The notes: generated by a model not told the origin, from the letters alone. A stretch of 64,000 nucleotides of DNA from Cephalotus follicularis (GCA_001972305.1 BDDD01001605.1:163599-227598); one strand, 5' to 3'; numbered from the stretch's first letter, positions 21,416 to 34,589 are shown. Numbers and translations are program-made.

Positions 21416-21700
21416 GGTAAAATACAAAAAACCCTTTGAGATTTAAACTCGTTAACACTTAACCCCCTGTATTTTCAAATATTACATATACCCCATTGAA
21501 TTACAATTTATGCTAATAACAAATGTGGTTAATCCTTAAACAGACTCAAATCTGAAGGGATTAATCGTTAAACGAACTCAAATCTAAGATGGTTAATCTT
21601 TAAACGGACTCAAACCTGAAGGGGTTTTTGTAATATTTGAAAACATATGGAGTAAAATATTAACGAGTTTAAAATTCAAAAGAGTTTTTGTATTTTACCC
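21416..21700. mobile_element. Mutator-like MITE (285 bp)
   Basis: Terminal inverted repeats of about 40 bp begin GGTAAAATACAAAAA (left) and, reversed, GGGTAAAATACAAAAA (right). A perfect 10-bp duplication, TATAATAATT, lies at 21406-21415 and 21701-21710. A 9-10-bp duplication with long inverted repeats fits a non-autonomous Mutator-type transposon. The middle has three imperfect units of about 33 bp of the type gttaatctttaaacggactc. Confidence 0.8.
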
Positions 21701-22029
21701 TATAATAATTATAGACGATACATTACAGTAATAATTAGGTTAGATGAAGCATATCAGTTTTTTCATATATTCGTATATTTAAATAGAGTGGATATTCCAC
21801 TTGATAAGTCTAAAAAGAAAAAAGGGCACTAAAATCGTTTTTTCCCTCTAAAGTTAAATAAAAACAGGGTCCGTGTCCGTGACGTGGGCAGCTTTCGTTA
21901 GTGCGGTGTGCTAGAGTTGTTAATCAAACAGTGGCATTGAGGAGAGTGTAGTAGCAAGCAGTCCCAACGCCCCCAGCCATGTCGGCTAGAGCACGTATTA
22001 ATTGAAAAAGTATCTCATATAATGGAATA

Positions 22030-22244
22030 TATCGTAGAATTAGTCAAAAATAGGTAAAAATTAGGTATGAATTACTATTCTAATAATCATGATTACTATT
22101 TCAACAACTCCCTAAACTCCTATAAATAAGAATGTATTGTTAAAAAGAAATTAAGGAATTCATAATATGAAATCTCTTATTATCTCTCAATCTCTCTTTA
22201 TAGTATAATCTTCAATTGTTAGTTAATCCCACAAGTTTATAACA
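22030..22244 (+). repeat. 5' LTR of the copia element
   Basis: Ends in TTATAACA. It has a TATA-like tataaata at 22127 and differs from the 3' LTR at a modest number of sites. The next bases (cgttatcagcacgagac) are in the primer-binding position, but the tRNA is not assigned. Confidence 0.8.
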
Positions 22245-23036
22245 CGTTATCAGCACGAGACTCTATCCAACTGAGATTTGAGATAATTTAAATTAGTTTC
22301 TCACATATATATGTACATATATATACATACATATATATATATATATAATAATAGAGATTAACGGTTCCATCGATTGGTCGGAGTACCGCCTATGTGTGGA
22401 AACGTATATTATATATATAATATAGTTTTGCGATTTCATCGTTTGTACAGAGTACCGACGACATATAAAAACGTATGCCTCTATTATTACTTTAGCATAT
22501 TACTTATATGTGTTGATCACCATATAAGTGGTGTGAAACATTATTATGATTTATTGTTCTTGAGGTACCATTTGTCTACTGAAATTGCCCAAAACTTAGT
22601 GGGAACCTAGATGTTTAATACCTAACGGTATCACCTTACGATATATATGTGAGAACCCGTTTACAGTTTTGTATATTTACATTATTTACTTTATGATTAA
22701 TTTCAATTATTGTAATTATCTAATATTTGATCAATTTAATAATATAAGTAAGGATATTATCATATATCTATATATATTTAATCTTGGAAACAGTTATCAT
22801 CACTTGAGGTGGTGACTTAATGGTAGGAAGTCGCTCGTTCATACATGAGGTCCGGCGTTCGAGTCTCGGCAAGCCCTATTATGCTTAAGTAGTCTCATGT
22901 CCTGATTAAATCGGGGGAAAGTGAGCGTGGCCTATGATTGCATCAATGAGGTCCCAAAATTTTTTTATTGCAGTAAACTTTATTTATTTACTATGCTTAA
23001 ATGACATTTATGTTTATGTTTTGATTCAGTATAAAA
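22245..23036 (+). other. Leader of the copia element
   Basis: AT-rich untranslated leader with (AT)n stretches near 22320-22345 and a SINE-like insertion at about 22801-22970. No coding signal. Confidence 0.6.
22801..22970 (+). mobile_element. tRNA-derived SINE-like insertion
   Basis: A polymerase III A-box-like GGTGACTTAATGGTAGG near 22812 is followed about 40 bp later by a B-box-like GCGTTCGAGTCTC near 22854. The block ends in a T-rich tail (aaaatttttttatt), as in some plant SINEs. Target duplications were not identified. Confidence 0.5.
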
Positions 23037-23992
23037 ATGGCAAACATTGAAAATCAGAAATTCATTGCTCTTGATATTTCTGGAAAGAATTATCTATCAT
23101 GGGTACTTTATGTGAAACCGTATTTGAGTGCTAAGAAATTAAGGCACACAATTGATGAAGATAATACAGCATCAAATGAGGAACGCGCCACTGCGCTGAT
23201 TTTCCTAAGGTATCATATTGATGATGACCTGAAATATGAATATTTAACTGTTAAAAATCCACTTGAATTGTGGCAAAACCTAAATGATGGGTTTGAGCAC
23301 TTGAAAACTGTTGTACTGCCAAAGGCATTGAATGATTAGTCACAGCTACGATTTTAAGATTTTAAAACAGTTTCGGAATATAATTCCACGTTATTCAAAA
23401 TTGTATCACAATTAAAGATGTGTGGTGAAGTTATCACCGATGATATGTTTCTAGAGAAAACATGTCGAACATTGCATGCATCCAATGTGTTACTGCAACA
23501 ACAATATAGATTGCACGGGTTCAAGAAATACCGTGAACTAATTCGATATCTTCTTATTGCGGAGCAAAATAACAAATTACTCTTGCAAAATCATGAAAAT
23601 CATCCGACTGGTTCAGCCCCTTTACCATAGGTAAATGCAACTTCGTCCCATTTTGGAGGACGAGGAAAAGGCGTAGACGAGGACATGGAAGAGGACGTGG
23701 CAGTGGAAGAAATCAAAATTTCTTGGGGCCACGTAATAATAATAGCATGAAATGGCAAAATCCTGATTCAAAACAACGTCAAAAGTGGCGTAATCCTGAA
23801 CAATCCAGTAATGATGAACAAACCCAAAATAGAAAGGGTAATTGCAACCGATGTGGTATGGAAGATCATTGGTACCGTGCTTGTCGCATATCGAAACATT
23901 GTGTTGACTTATATCAAGCTTCTCTAAAAGAGAAACACAAACGAATTGAAACAAATTTTATAGGTCATTGTGACCCTTTGGAAACTACGTAA
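23037..23992 (+). pseudogene. gag: Copia gag
   Basis: The copia gag starts MANIENQKFIALDISGKNYL, the usual N-terminus of this group, where the leader ends. A stop at 23337-23339 follows the first 100 codons. The frame then continues at 23418-23630 (MCGEVITDDMFLEKT) and, after a frameshift, at 23723-23992. That last piece holds the nucleocapsid zinc knuckle CNRCGMEDHWYRAC (CX2CX4HX4C). It would package element RNA. At least one stop and one frameshift make it non-functional. Confidence 0.85.
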
Positions 23993-24192
23993 TCAGACTT
24001 TGGTCCAATGGGTATAACCCATTTAGACATTGCTAATTTCGTAACTGATCCAACGAGAAAATGAATCAAGTGATTGTCGACGAAGACTTCCATTTCGGTT
24101 GATGTTATGTGCTATTGTTTTAATGTTTATCACTTTGTAATAAAGTGCTTATGAAGTTAAATTTAACATAGTTATATTTATTAATAATATGT

Positions 24193-27100
24193 GTGTTTTT
24201 ATCTATAGATCATCATACAATGGATATCGGAGATATATGCATAGCTGACAGTTCAACAACACACACAATACTTCAGAGTGAAAAATATTTTTCACATTTA
24301 AACATAGCAAAGGCTAATGTCGGAACAATTTCTTGTACATCAGACTTAATTGAAGGTTCTGGGATGGTCAGCTTTGTGTTATCAAATGGAACACAAATGC
24401 GCATCACATATGCTTTATATTCGACAAAGTCTAGAAGAAACTTGCTTAGTTTCAAAGATATTCGCCGAAATGGTTATCATATTGAAACCACAAATGAAAA
24501 TGGCAAAGAATATCTTTATATCACTGGTAAATCTTCCGGTCAAAAGCAAATATTGGAGAAACTCTCTGGGCTTTCTTCTAGGCTATACATTATAAAAATT
24601 AGAGCAATTGAATCTCATAATGTTGTGGATTCAAAAGTTATAGACTTAAAAGGGTTCATGATTTGGCATGAACGGCCAGGCCACCCAAGCGTGACAATGA
24701 TACGTCAAATAATTGAAAGTTCACATGACCATCCACTTAAAAAGCAGAAAATGCTATTGAATAATGAGAACCATTGCGTTGTTTGTTTGCAAGGAAAACT
24801 CATTATAAGACCATCTACAATAAAAGTGGTTGTAGAATCTCCAAAATTCTTAGAGAGAATTCAAGGAGATATTTGTGGACCGATTAATCCACCATCTAAA
24901 CCATTTAGATATTTCATGGTCTTAATAGATGCATCAACAAGATGGTCGCATGTATGCTTACTTTCAACTCGCAATGTTGCATTTGCGAGACTATTAGCTC
25001 AAATAAATAAATTACGAGCATAATTTCTAAATCATCCTATAAAGTCTATTCGGCTAGCTAATGCTGCTAAATTTTGTTCCAAAGCATTTGATGAATATTG
25101 TATGGCAATAGGAATTGCCTTTGAACATCCTGTTCCTCACGTACATACCCAAAATGGATTAGCCGAATCTCTTATCAAAATACTTCAATTGATTGCTCGT
25201 CCTTTATTGATGAGGTCAAAATTACCCATTTCAGCTTGGGGACATGCGATATTGCATGCTGCGGTTCTTATACGTATAAGACCGACTGCATATCATAAAT
25301 ATTCTCCATTACAACTTGTTCTTTGTCAAGAACCAAACATATCCCACTTAAGAGTGTTTGGATGTGCAGTATATGTCCCTATTTTACCTCCTCAGCGGAG
25401 TAAGATTGGACCATAATGCAGACTTGGTGTTTATGTGGGATTTGATTCTCCATCAATTATAAGGTATCTTGAACCATTAACAGGTGACATGTTTACTACA
25501 CGTTATGCAGACTGTCATTTTGATGAATTGGTTTTCCCAGTGTTAGGGGGAGATAAGATTTTATTGAAAAATGAAAATGAAAATTCATGGAAAGAATCAA
25601 AAGTACATAATTTTGATCCACGTACAAATGAATGTGAACTACAAGTTCAAATGATCATTAATTTACAAAATATTGCTAATTAAATACCATATGCATTTAA
25701 TGATGCTCAAAAGGTAGTAAAATCTAATATACCAGCTGTGAATGCACCAGCAAGAATTGATATATTTAAAGCTAGTGAAAGCTCAATCGATATGTTAAAG
25801 TCTAACCACAGTTGAAACGTGGTAGACCAATTGGTGCTAAAGATATTGTACCACAAAAACGAAAGGCAAATAAGGGTGGTGTACAGAACCCTAAAATAAC
25901 ATTAATACAAGATAATGTGTTATTTCTAGAACACACATTGACTCCAGAGAGAGTACAAAGCCCTAAAGAGGCTGCGGGATTTCAAAATCAAGAAGTCTCG
26001 ATTAATTATGCACATAATGAACAAATATGAAATCAATATGAGAAAATAGTTAATGACAAGTTTGCCTATGTCGTTGCATTGGATATTGCAAATCCTATTA
26101 TGGCTCCTGAACCACAAAGTGTTGAACAATGTTAACAAAGAAATGATTGGCCAAAATGGAAAGATGCAATACAAGCAGAGTTGCAATCTTTGTCCAAACG
26201 AGAAGTATTTGGACCAATAATTCAAACACCAAATGGTGTAACCCCTGTTGGATTCAGGTGGATATTTGTTCGAAAACGAAATAAGAAAAATGAAATTGTG
26301 AGATACAAAGCAAGGCTTGTAGCTCAAGGGTTCTCACAGAGACCAGGTATTGATTACCAAGAAACATATTCTCCAATTATTGATGGAATCACTTTTCGAT
26401 TCCTAATTAGTATGGCTGCTTAGAACGGACTTGAAACTCGTCTTATGGACGTAGTAACAACATACTTATATGGATTACTTGATAGTGACAGATACATGAG
26501 AATTTCTGATGGATTTAAAGTTCCTGAATCCAAAAAATCTCGCCACATGTATTCAATTAAGCTATAACGTTCGTTGTATGGATTGAAACAATCTAGTCGA
26601 ATGTGGTAAAATCGACTAAGTGAATATTTAATCAAAGAAGGGTATACAAATGATCAAATATGTTCATGTATTTTTATCAAAAAATATAACGATGGATTTG
26701 CTATTATAGAAGTATATGTGGATGACTTAAATCTTATAGGTATTTCTGAAGAACTTACAAAGACTATGACCTATTTAAAAGGTGAGTTTGAAATGAAAGA
26801 CCTTGGAAAAAAAAATTTATCTTGGTATACAGGTGGAGCACATATCATCTGTGATCTTCATCCATCAATCCACATACACTAAAAAGGTTCTTAGTCAATT
26901 CAACATGGACAAAGCTTATCCTCTAAGCACTCCAATGGTCGTCTGATCTCTTGATGTCAAGAAGGATCCATTTCGTCCTCAGGAAGAAGGAGAAGAAATT
27001 CTCGGACCTGAAGTCCCTTATCTTAGCGCAATTGGAACACTATTATATCTTGCAAATTACACAATACCTGATATTGCATTTTCCGTTAATTTACTAGCAA

Positions 27101-27512
27101 GATATAGCTCTACACCAATAAGAAGGCACTGGAATGTGATTAAGCACATAATGCGCTATCTGCGTGAAAGCACTTATATGGGTCTATTTTATCCAAGAGG
27201 AACAAAATCAACATTGATTGGATATACTGATACGGGATATTTGTCTGATCCACATAAAGCAAGATCACAAACCGGTTATGTCTTTACCTTTTGTGACACT
27301 GCTATATCATGGCGATCAACAAAACAGACAATGACAACAACTTCTTCAAATCATTCAGAGATCCTTGCAATTCATGAAGCAAGCTGATAATGTATATGGT
27401 TGAGATCAATGATTCAACATATACAAGAATCATGTGGACTATCCTCGATTAGAAATAATCCTACAGTAATATATGAAGATAATGCTGCTTGTATCACACA
27501 ACTCAGAGAAGG
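24193..27512 (+). pseudogene. pol: Copia integrase, RT and start of RNase H
   Basis: In order: the GAG-pre-integrase motif HERPGHPSVTMIRQII (24670); the integrase core, first Asp in GDICGPINPP (24870); the second catalytic block, IRLANAAKF (25060), where the usual Asp is Ala; HTQNGLAESLIK with the Glu (25150); RT, with VRYKARLVAQGFSQRPGIDY (26300) and the active-site box VYVDDLNLIG (26714); RNase H, with LIGYTDTGYLSDPHKARSQT (27217) and TSSNHSEILAIHEAS (27346). Stops at 25021, 25414, 25681, 26421 and 27385, plus frame changes near 25700-25810, break it. The coding text stops in the middle of RNase H at 27512, where a chromovirus is inserted, and resumes at 38144. Confidence 0.88.
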
Positions 27513-27517
27513 ATATA
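27513..27517. other. Target-site duplication ATATA (left)
   Basis: Directly before the chromovirus LTR. Repeated at 38139-38143, where the copia frame resumes. Confidence 0.85.
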
Positions 27518-30058
27518 TGTTACACCCCGTTTCTCGAGAGACAGTCATTAAAGCGGTAAAGGCAAATAACATAAAGTACAGCTCATGCAGAAACCATAAA
27601 ACTTGAACTTTTTCAAGGAGCATCAGTTGCGGAAGCATAACAAAATCATAAGCTGTAAACTCGTAACGTGCGTCCCATACCGCACGCTATCCAAATATAA
27701 GTCATTATAGTTAAAAGCCCATAAAACGAAGCGTGAATTACAGTACAAGATTAAAATCCATCAGTAACAAAACCATAACAACGGTACATCAGTCCTTTAA
27801 CCAAAACCAGGTTTATTACAAGACAGGAGAATAAGCAAAATCAAGAACATAACAACTTGATCTTCGTCCATGTCAGTCCAACAGTCCACTACATCAATCT
27901 GTAAAGTAGGAGGTTAGCCCTTGTCCTCACTCGGCTAAGTCATAAGAGCAGCTCGGGATCAACATTAAATGCATGTCATGTAATGTATGCATAAACGATG
28001 CAGTGTAGGAAAACCAGTTCATATATATAGGAGAAATATATATTTTAACAGTACAGTAAAATAACAGTGAGTACATATATAAGAAAATATATGTATGCAA
28101 GACCAGTACAGTAGTAACCCGGCCAGGGCTACATCAACAAACACAAGAGTGTCCAAGAAGGACCAACAGGCGGTACAGGATGTCCACACAGGACTACAAT
28201 AGGCAGGATGTCCACATAGGACCACAATAGGCAGTATGTGTAGCGCCGCCAACTCCTGGACCCACGCTACACTCCCACACCGGCCCCTACATCAGGCAAC
28301 CGAGCGAGGCAACAGTACAGGACAGTGAGTTACCCAGCCATACTCCTGGCCCCTAGGTCAACCCTCCACTAGTCGGCGCTGACAGTCTCCGCCATGCAAC
28401 TAGTGGCTCAAGCACAAACACATAGCAATTCACAGAGCAAACAGTGAATTCAAGCAGAAACAGTGCAGTAAACAGTAATGATCGTTTAGATCGACAACAG
28501 GCAAGTTATTTCCAAAATGTTTCCAAAAGTGACAACATTTGAAATATTGCATTTTCAGTAGAAAATACCATTAAACAGTTTCAGTAGTGTAAATTGTTTA
28601 GCAGTTCGTGGGAAAATGCGTTATTTAACCAATACACATTTTCATACTCAAAATAGTACATTTCGAGTTCACATATGCATTTCTAAATATCAAAACTTTA
28701 GAAATCATAAACAATTCACAAACAGTACACAAATAGGCAGTAAGCAGGGTATATGCAATGCATCAAAATGCTCTAATGCATCCTCAGCGAAATCGGGATC
28801 GTCGGGTATCAAAACGGTAAAATCGTCCAAACAGAACCCTAAAGCGTCGGCGTTTATTACTCAGGCGTCGACGCTTATGTGTCAGGGCGTCGATCTCTCT
28901 TCCTTTGAACGTCGGCGTTTAAGCGCATTCTAATATATAATACGCAGTTCATAGAGCAAAGCGTCGACGGTCATTACTTAGGCGTCGACGGTTTAAAATA
29001 GGGGTCGTCTTCTACCTCTCGACATGGCTAACCAGTGACATTTCCAAGCATAATACATGCATTCCAGCAGGTTATAAGCACAGAAAACGGCCATGCGACA
29101 TCATGTGACACACCCAGTACAAGATAGAATCATTTCAGTGACTAAAAATGGATCATTAAACCATGAATTTCATGCAAGAACATCACTGAACAAACATTAA
29201 GCATTGAACATGAAACTACAATTATGGCTTCCCCTACCTCTGGCCTCAAGTTAGAAGCCAAAAGTCCACCTCTTTTAGTATTCCACGAAGTCACTTGAGT
29301 CCCCAGGTACGGCTTAGATGCTCCCTGGTTCGCCCTAGCAGCTGGTGTGCAAGCTCCAAGCTTCCTTGCTCAACAATGGTGGTTAAGTCCCTCTCTCAAG
29401 TTCTCTTGCTCTCTTTTACCACTCACAGAGTCTCTATCAATTCTCTGGTTCTCTGTAACAGAAAGGAGGGTGAGAGGAGTAGGTATTTTATGCCAAACGT
29501 TTTTGTTTCTTCTGCTAAAACCCACCAGATCAACTCCTCCCCTTCATGCAGACCAGGTGTAACAGGTGTCATTCTCTTCCTCTTCTCAAGCCATGCACTG
29601 AAGGATTGTCCCTCTGTCCCATGCCCTGTTGTTGCAGGTATGTCTGGCAACAAGAGGCATGCACGCCACGTCCTTAAACGTCTGCCAAGACGCCTAAAAG
29701 AAGGCCAGAAACCACCTCCCTGTGACCAGTTCATCTGCTGTCATGAATGTGCAGAACACGCCGCAAAGCGTCGACAGTTACATACAAGCGTCGACGCTTA
29801 TGTGTTGTATTTAAACGCGCGTTTTAACGGCTTAAGCGTCGATGCTCCAAGTCTAGGCGTCAACGCTTTAACCTTAAAACTGTGCCGTTTTACCAAAACA
29901 CACATTTAACATTCCCCTCACAATTGGATTCCAATTCCTTCATCATTAGTGTTTGGGAAACATCATCAAATTCGAAAATTACATCCTTTATTAATTCCAC
30001 AATTCAAAAGTACAAATACATTGTGAAATTACAATACAAGAAAATCTCGGGCGTTACA
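27518..30058 (-). repeat. 3' LTR of the nested chromovirus (2541 bp)
   Basis: Plus-strand ends are TGTTACACCCCG and GGGCGTTACA. It contains GCGTCGACGC palindromes at 28865-28874 and 29788-29797, with near copies at 28961-28970 and 28982-28991. The 204-codon open frame at 29295-29909 is in both LTRs because they are copies of each other. It resembles no family. Confidence 0.9.
28841..28991. repeat. GCGTCGACGC palindrome cluster, left LTR
   Basis: One perfect copy (28865-28874), two with a final G (28961-28970 and 28982-28991), and degenerate copies at 28844 and 28886. A second small cluster is at 29767-29870, with a perfect copy at 29788-29797. Confidence 0.8.
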
Positions 30059-31504
30059 TCCACCCCTCCTTCAAGGAATTTCGTCCCCGAAATTAAAACA
30101 AATCTAGAACAATTGCGGGTAGCGTTCTCGGATGTCCTCCTCACGCTCCCAAGTTGCTTCATCTGGTCGGTGGAACTGCCATTGAACCTTGACCATGGAG
30201 ATGGTTTGGTTCCTCAGAATCTGCGTCTTCCTATCAAGAATCCGCACAGAAAACTCCTCACAAGATAAATCATCCTGTACCGGAATAGTATCATGATCCA
30301 GGACATGTGACGGGTCCGGAATATATCTCCTCAGCATGGAAATATGGAAGACGTCGAGTACGTTTGACAGTGCGGGAGGTAAAGCAAGCTGGTAGGCGAC
30401 CTCTCCGACTCTCTCCAAAATCTCGAAAGGACCAATGTAGCGAGAAGCTAATTTGCCCTTTCTCCCAAACCTTTGCACGCCCTTCCATGGTGAAACCTTC
30501 AAGAACACATGATCACCCACACTGAAGGTTAAAGGCCTTCTCTTGACACTGTCCGCAAAGCTCTTCTGCCGGCTCTGAGCAGCAAGCAGCTTCTTCTTGA
30601 TCATCCTGATCTTTTCTGAAGTTTCCTCCACTAACTCAGTCCCGAGTAAAGGTCGCTCCTCGACCTCATCCCAACACACAGGAGATCGGCAAACTGTGCC
30701 GTTTTACCAAAACACACATTTAACATTCCCCTCACAATTGGATTCCAATTCCTTCATCATTAGTGTTTGGGAAACATCATCAAATTCGAAAATTACATCC
30801 TTTATTAATTCCACAATTCAAAAGTACAAATACATTGTGAAATTACAATACAAGAAAATCTCGGGCGTTACATCCACCCCTCCTTCAAGGAATTTCGTCC
30901 CCGAAATTAAAACAAATCTAGAACAATTGCGGGTAGCGTTCTCGGATGTCCTCCTCACGCTCCCAAGTTGCTTCATCTGGTCGGTGGAACTGCCATTGAA
31001 CCTTGACCATGGAGATGGTTTGGTTCCTCAGAATCTGCGTCTTCCTATCAAGAATCCGCACAGACAACTCCTCACAAGATAAATCATCCTGTACCGGAAT
31101 AGTATCATGATCCAGGACATGTGACGGGTCCGGAATATATCTCCTCAGCATGGAAATATGGAAGACGTCGAGTACGTTTGACAGTGCGGGAGGTAAAGCA
31201 AGCTGGTAGGCGACCTCTCCGACTCTCTCCAAAATCTCGAAAGGACCAATGTAGCGAGAAGCTAATTTGCCCTTTCTCCCAAACCTTTGCACGCCCTTCC
31301 ATGGTGAAACCTTCAAGAACACATGATCACCCACACTGAAGGTTAAAGGCCTTCTCTTGACACTGTCCGCAAAGCTCTTCTGCCGGCTCTGAGCAGCAAG
31401 CAGCTTCTTCTTGATCATCCTGATCTTTTCTGAAGTTTCCTCCACTAACTCAGTCCCGAGTAAAGGTCGCTCCTCGACCTCATCCCAACACACAGGAGAT
31501 CGGC
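29877..31504. repeat. 814-bp tandem duplication spanning LTR end and pol end
   Basis: 29877-30690 is repeated at 30691-31504 with a constant offset of 814 bp and almost no differences (one is at 30251 against 31065). Each unit holds the last about 180 bp of the LTR, the polypurine tract and the last about 190 codons of pol. So the 3' end of pol occurs twice and a piece of LTR lies inside pol. Confidence 0.9.
30059..30690 (-). pseudogene. Duplicated 3' end of chromovirus pol
   Basis: The extra copy of the integrase C-terminus and chromodomain-like segment, ending EEDIRERYPQLF, produced by the 814-bp duplication. Its first coding residues (CWDEVEERPLLGTELVEETS) duplicate those at about 31493. 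It has no upstream pol of its own. Confidence 0.85.
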
Positions 31505-34500
31505 ACTTCCTCCCATACAGTGCCTCAAACGGTGCCATGTCGATACTGGAGTGATAGCTATTATTGTAAAAGAACTCTATCAGAGGAATGTGATCCTCCC
31601 AAGTACCAGCAAAATCAATAATGCAAGCCCGTAGCATATCCTCCAAGGTCTGGATGGTACGCTCAGACTGCCCATCGGTCTGAGGGTGGAAGGCAGTACT
31701 CAGGTTCAGCTTCGTCCCGAAAGCTGTCTGAAACCTCTTCCAGAAGTTGGAAGTGAAGATAGCATCTCTCTCACATACGATGCTGACTGGAACTCTGTGT
31801 AGCCTCACTATTTCTTTCATATACAACTGAGCCAGCTTGCTCGCAGAATCAGTAACATGTGTAGGCAGAAAGTGCGCTGATTTAGTGAGTCTGTCCACGA
31901 CAACCCACACGGCGTTGTGACGATTCCGAGTCAAAGGAAAACCAGAAACAAAATCAATCGTAACATGTTCTCACTTCCACTCTAGAATTGGCAAAGGTTG
32001 TAGCAAACCTGCCGGTCTCTGGTGCTCGGCCTTAACTGTCTGGCAAGTCAAACACCTTGCCACATACTCGGCGATCTCCTGCTTCATGCCGGGCCACCAG
32101 TAACACTTCTTCATGTCTTGATACATTTTAGTGCTACCAGGATAAATACTGTACAGAGATTTATAAGCCCCGCGAAGTAGTTCATCCTTCAACCGTGGTT
32201 CATTCGAAAGACACACGCGTCCCCGATATCTCAGAATACCATCAGCATGCACTCGAAAATCAGATTCTGAGTCCAGGTTCTCTCGGATCCGTTGCAACTC
32301 CGGATCGTGCGGTTGTGCATCCCTGATGAGATCCAGTAACACAGGCTGTACTCGCATATCGACTAGAAAGATCCCTGGTGACTGATTAAACGGAGACCAC
32401 TCTTGGAAGTCTTCCAACATCTTCCATTGTGACACCATCGCACTAGCAAGCATAGCCTTGCGGCTCAAGGCATCAGCGACTACATTCGCTTTCCCCGGGT
32501 GATACTGGACACTGCAATCGTAGTCATTAAAGAATTCTACCCACCTGCGCTGTCTTATGTTCAGTGTGTCCTGACAAAACAGGTACCTCAAACTCTTGTG
32601 ATCAGTAAAGATCTCAAACTGTGCCCCATAAAGATAGTGTCTCCACTTCTGAAGGGCGAAGACAATAGCCGCAAGCTCAAGGTCATGAGTCGGGTAGTTT
32701 TCTTCATACGGCTTTAGCTTCCTCGAGGCATATGCAATCACTCCGCCTCGCTACATCAACACACAGCCCAAGCCCTTACCCGATGCATCACTGTAGACTG
32801 CAAAGCCCTCATTACCCTCTGGTAATGCCAAGATAGGAGCGAAAACCAACCGATCCTTCAGTTCACGGAAACTAGCTTCACAATCTTCATCCCAGACAAA
32901 CAAGGTTTTCTTCTGGGTCAATCTAGTCAAGGGCTCGGCTATCCTTGAAAAGTTCTGGATAAACCTCATGTAATACCCTGTTAATCCAAGGAAATTGCGT
33001 ACCTCCGTCACGTTCTTCGGTTGTGGCCAGTCCCGCACCACCTCAGTCTTTGACGGATCCACCGTCAAACCTGCTCCAGATACGATGTGGCCGAGAAAGA
33101 TCACATGATTAAGCCAGAACTCACACTTTCTGAACTTTGCGTACAACCGATGCTCTCTAAGGACTTGCAATACTAGTTTCAGGTGATGAGTGTGCTCCTC
33201 CTCACTCTTCAAATATACCAGTATATCATCAATGAACACCACGACAAACTGGTCCAAGTATGGCCGGAATACATCATTCATCAATGACATGAAAGCTGCC
33301 GGTGCATTGGTAACACCAAACGGCATCACCAAGAACTCGTAATGACCATACCGTGTTCGGAAGGCAGTCTTCTCAATGTCTCCTTCCCTTACTCTCAGCT
33401 GGTGATAACCCGATCTCAAATCGAGCTTGGAAAACACCCTTGATCCCTGTAACTGATCAAACAAATCCTCAATGTGGGGTAAAGGATACTTGTTCTTGAT
33501 AGTCGCCTTGTTCAACATTCTGTAGTCGATGCAGAGCCTCATCGACCCATCCTTCTTCTTGACAAACAATACAGGTGCACCCCATAGAGAAACACTGGGT
33601 CTTACAAAACCCTTGTCAATCAGGTCTTGTAACTGTAGCTTCAGCTCTCGCAACTCAGCAGGAGCCATCCGGTAAGGTGATTTAGAGATAGGAGCCGTTC
33701 TAGGAACAAGATCAATAACGAACTCCATACTCCTCTTTGGTGGCAAGGATCCCAAGTCATCAGGGAAAACATCCGGGAATTCACACACGATAGAAATTTC
33801 CTCCAAGCTTAAACCTTTCTCCTTCCTTCGATCAATAACATAGGCCAGATATCCCTCGCATCCCTTCTCTAGGTATCTCAAAGCACGAATAAAAGATATG
33901 ATCAGTGTCGAGAACCCTTTGTCTCCCTTGAATTGAAAGGTCGTTCCGTCGGGCAGACAAAAATCCACAGTTTTGTTGTAACAATCCATGCGAGCACGGT
34001 GTGCTGCTAGCCAATCCATCCCCAGTATAACATCGAATTCACGGATAGGCAGCACTATCAAATCTGCATACAAGGGAATGCCTGCCATAGACATCTCACA
34101 ACTCCTATATACCGAGTCATTATACATGGGAGTCCCAGTCGGTGTACTCACATCAAGTATGTATGACATGCAGTAAGGGGTAACATCTAAACAAGATGCA
34201 AAACGTGCAGATATAAAGGAATGAGATGCTCCAAAATCCATCAGTACTCTAGCAGAATAACCATATATATACAGAGTACCTCCAACAACAGAAGTCGACT
34301 CTGGAACCTCTGTTTGAGCAAGTACAAAAATTCTACCTTTTGCAATGCCCTTGCCGGTGTCCTTCCTCTGTGACGGTCCCGCAGCTGCACCGCTACTACT
34401 CCCCGGCCCTGTAGGCGCTGTAGCAGAACTCTTTGGACAATCTTTCACTAAATGACCAGGTGCCCCTCACCTCAAACACCAACCATTGAACCTCCAGCAT

Positions 34501-34589
34501 TCTTTCTGTTGGTGACCGGTACGACCACAGTAATAGCAACCTCCGGATCTAGCATTACTCCCTTGGCTAGGAGTACCCTACGAAGCTGT
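30918..34589 (-). pseudogene. pol: Chromovirus protease, RT, RNase H, integrase and chromodomain-like end
   Basis: One frame, continuous with gag, read right to left. Two CCHC knuckles come first: CYYCGRTGHQQKEC intact, and a second whose second Cys codon is TGA. Protease has [16 protein letters not shown] (DSG changed to DFG). RT has [13 protein letters not shown] and [14 protein letters not shown] lies between RT and RNase H (32748). RNase H has [31 protein letters not shown] and VADALSRKA. Integrase has the HHCC finger ending CLTCQTVKAEHQ. A TGA at about 31968 replaces the Trp before the core, then [18 protein letters not shown]. The C-terminal part carries VQWQFHRPDEATWEREEDI, typical of plant chromoviruses. 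Only point stops disable it, so the insertion looks fairly recent. The part 30918-31504 is inside the tandem duplication. Confidence 0.9.

Larger units (their letters stand above)
20438..22024. other. AT-rich unique DNA with small non-autonomous elements
   Basis: No coding signal. It holds a hairpin (20994-21100) and a Mutator-like MITE (21416-21700), described separately. The remainder is low-complexity AT-rich sequence. Confidence 0.6.

Noticed and set aside
22845..22870. A tRNA gene
   Set aside because: Box A and box B are present but no cloverleaf with an acceptor stem could be drawn. A SINE fits better.
29295..29909. A 204-codon open frame also present at 37375-37989
   Set aside because: It lies in the LTR and appears twice only because the LTRs are copies. 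It has no family resemblance.
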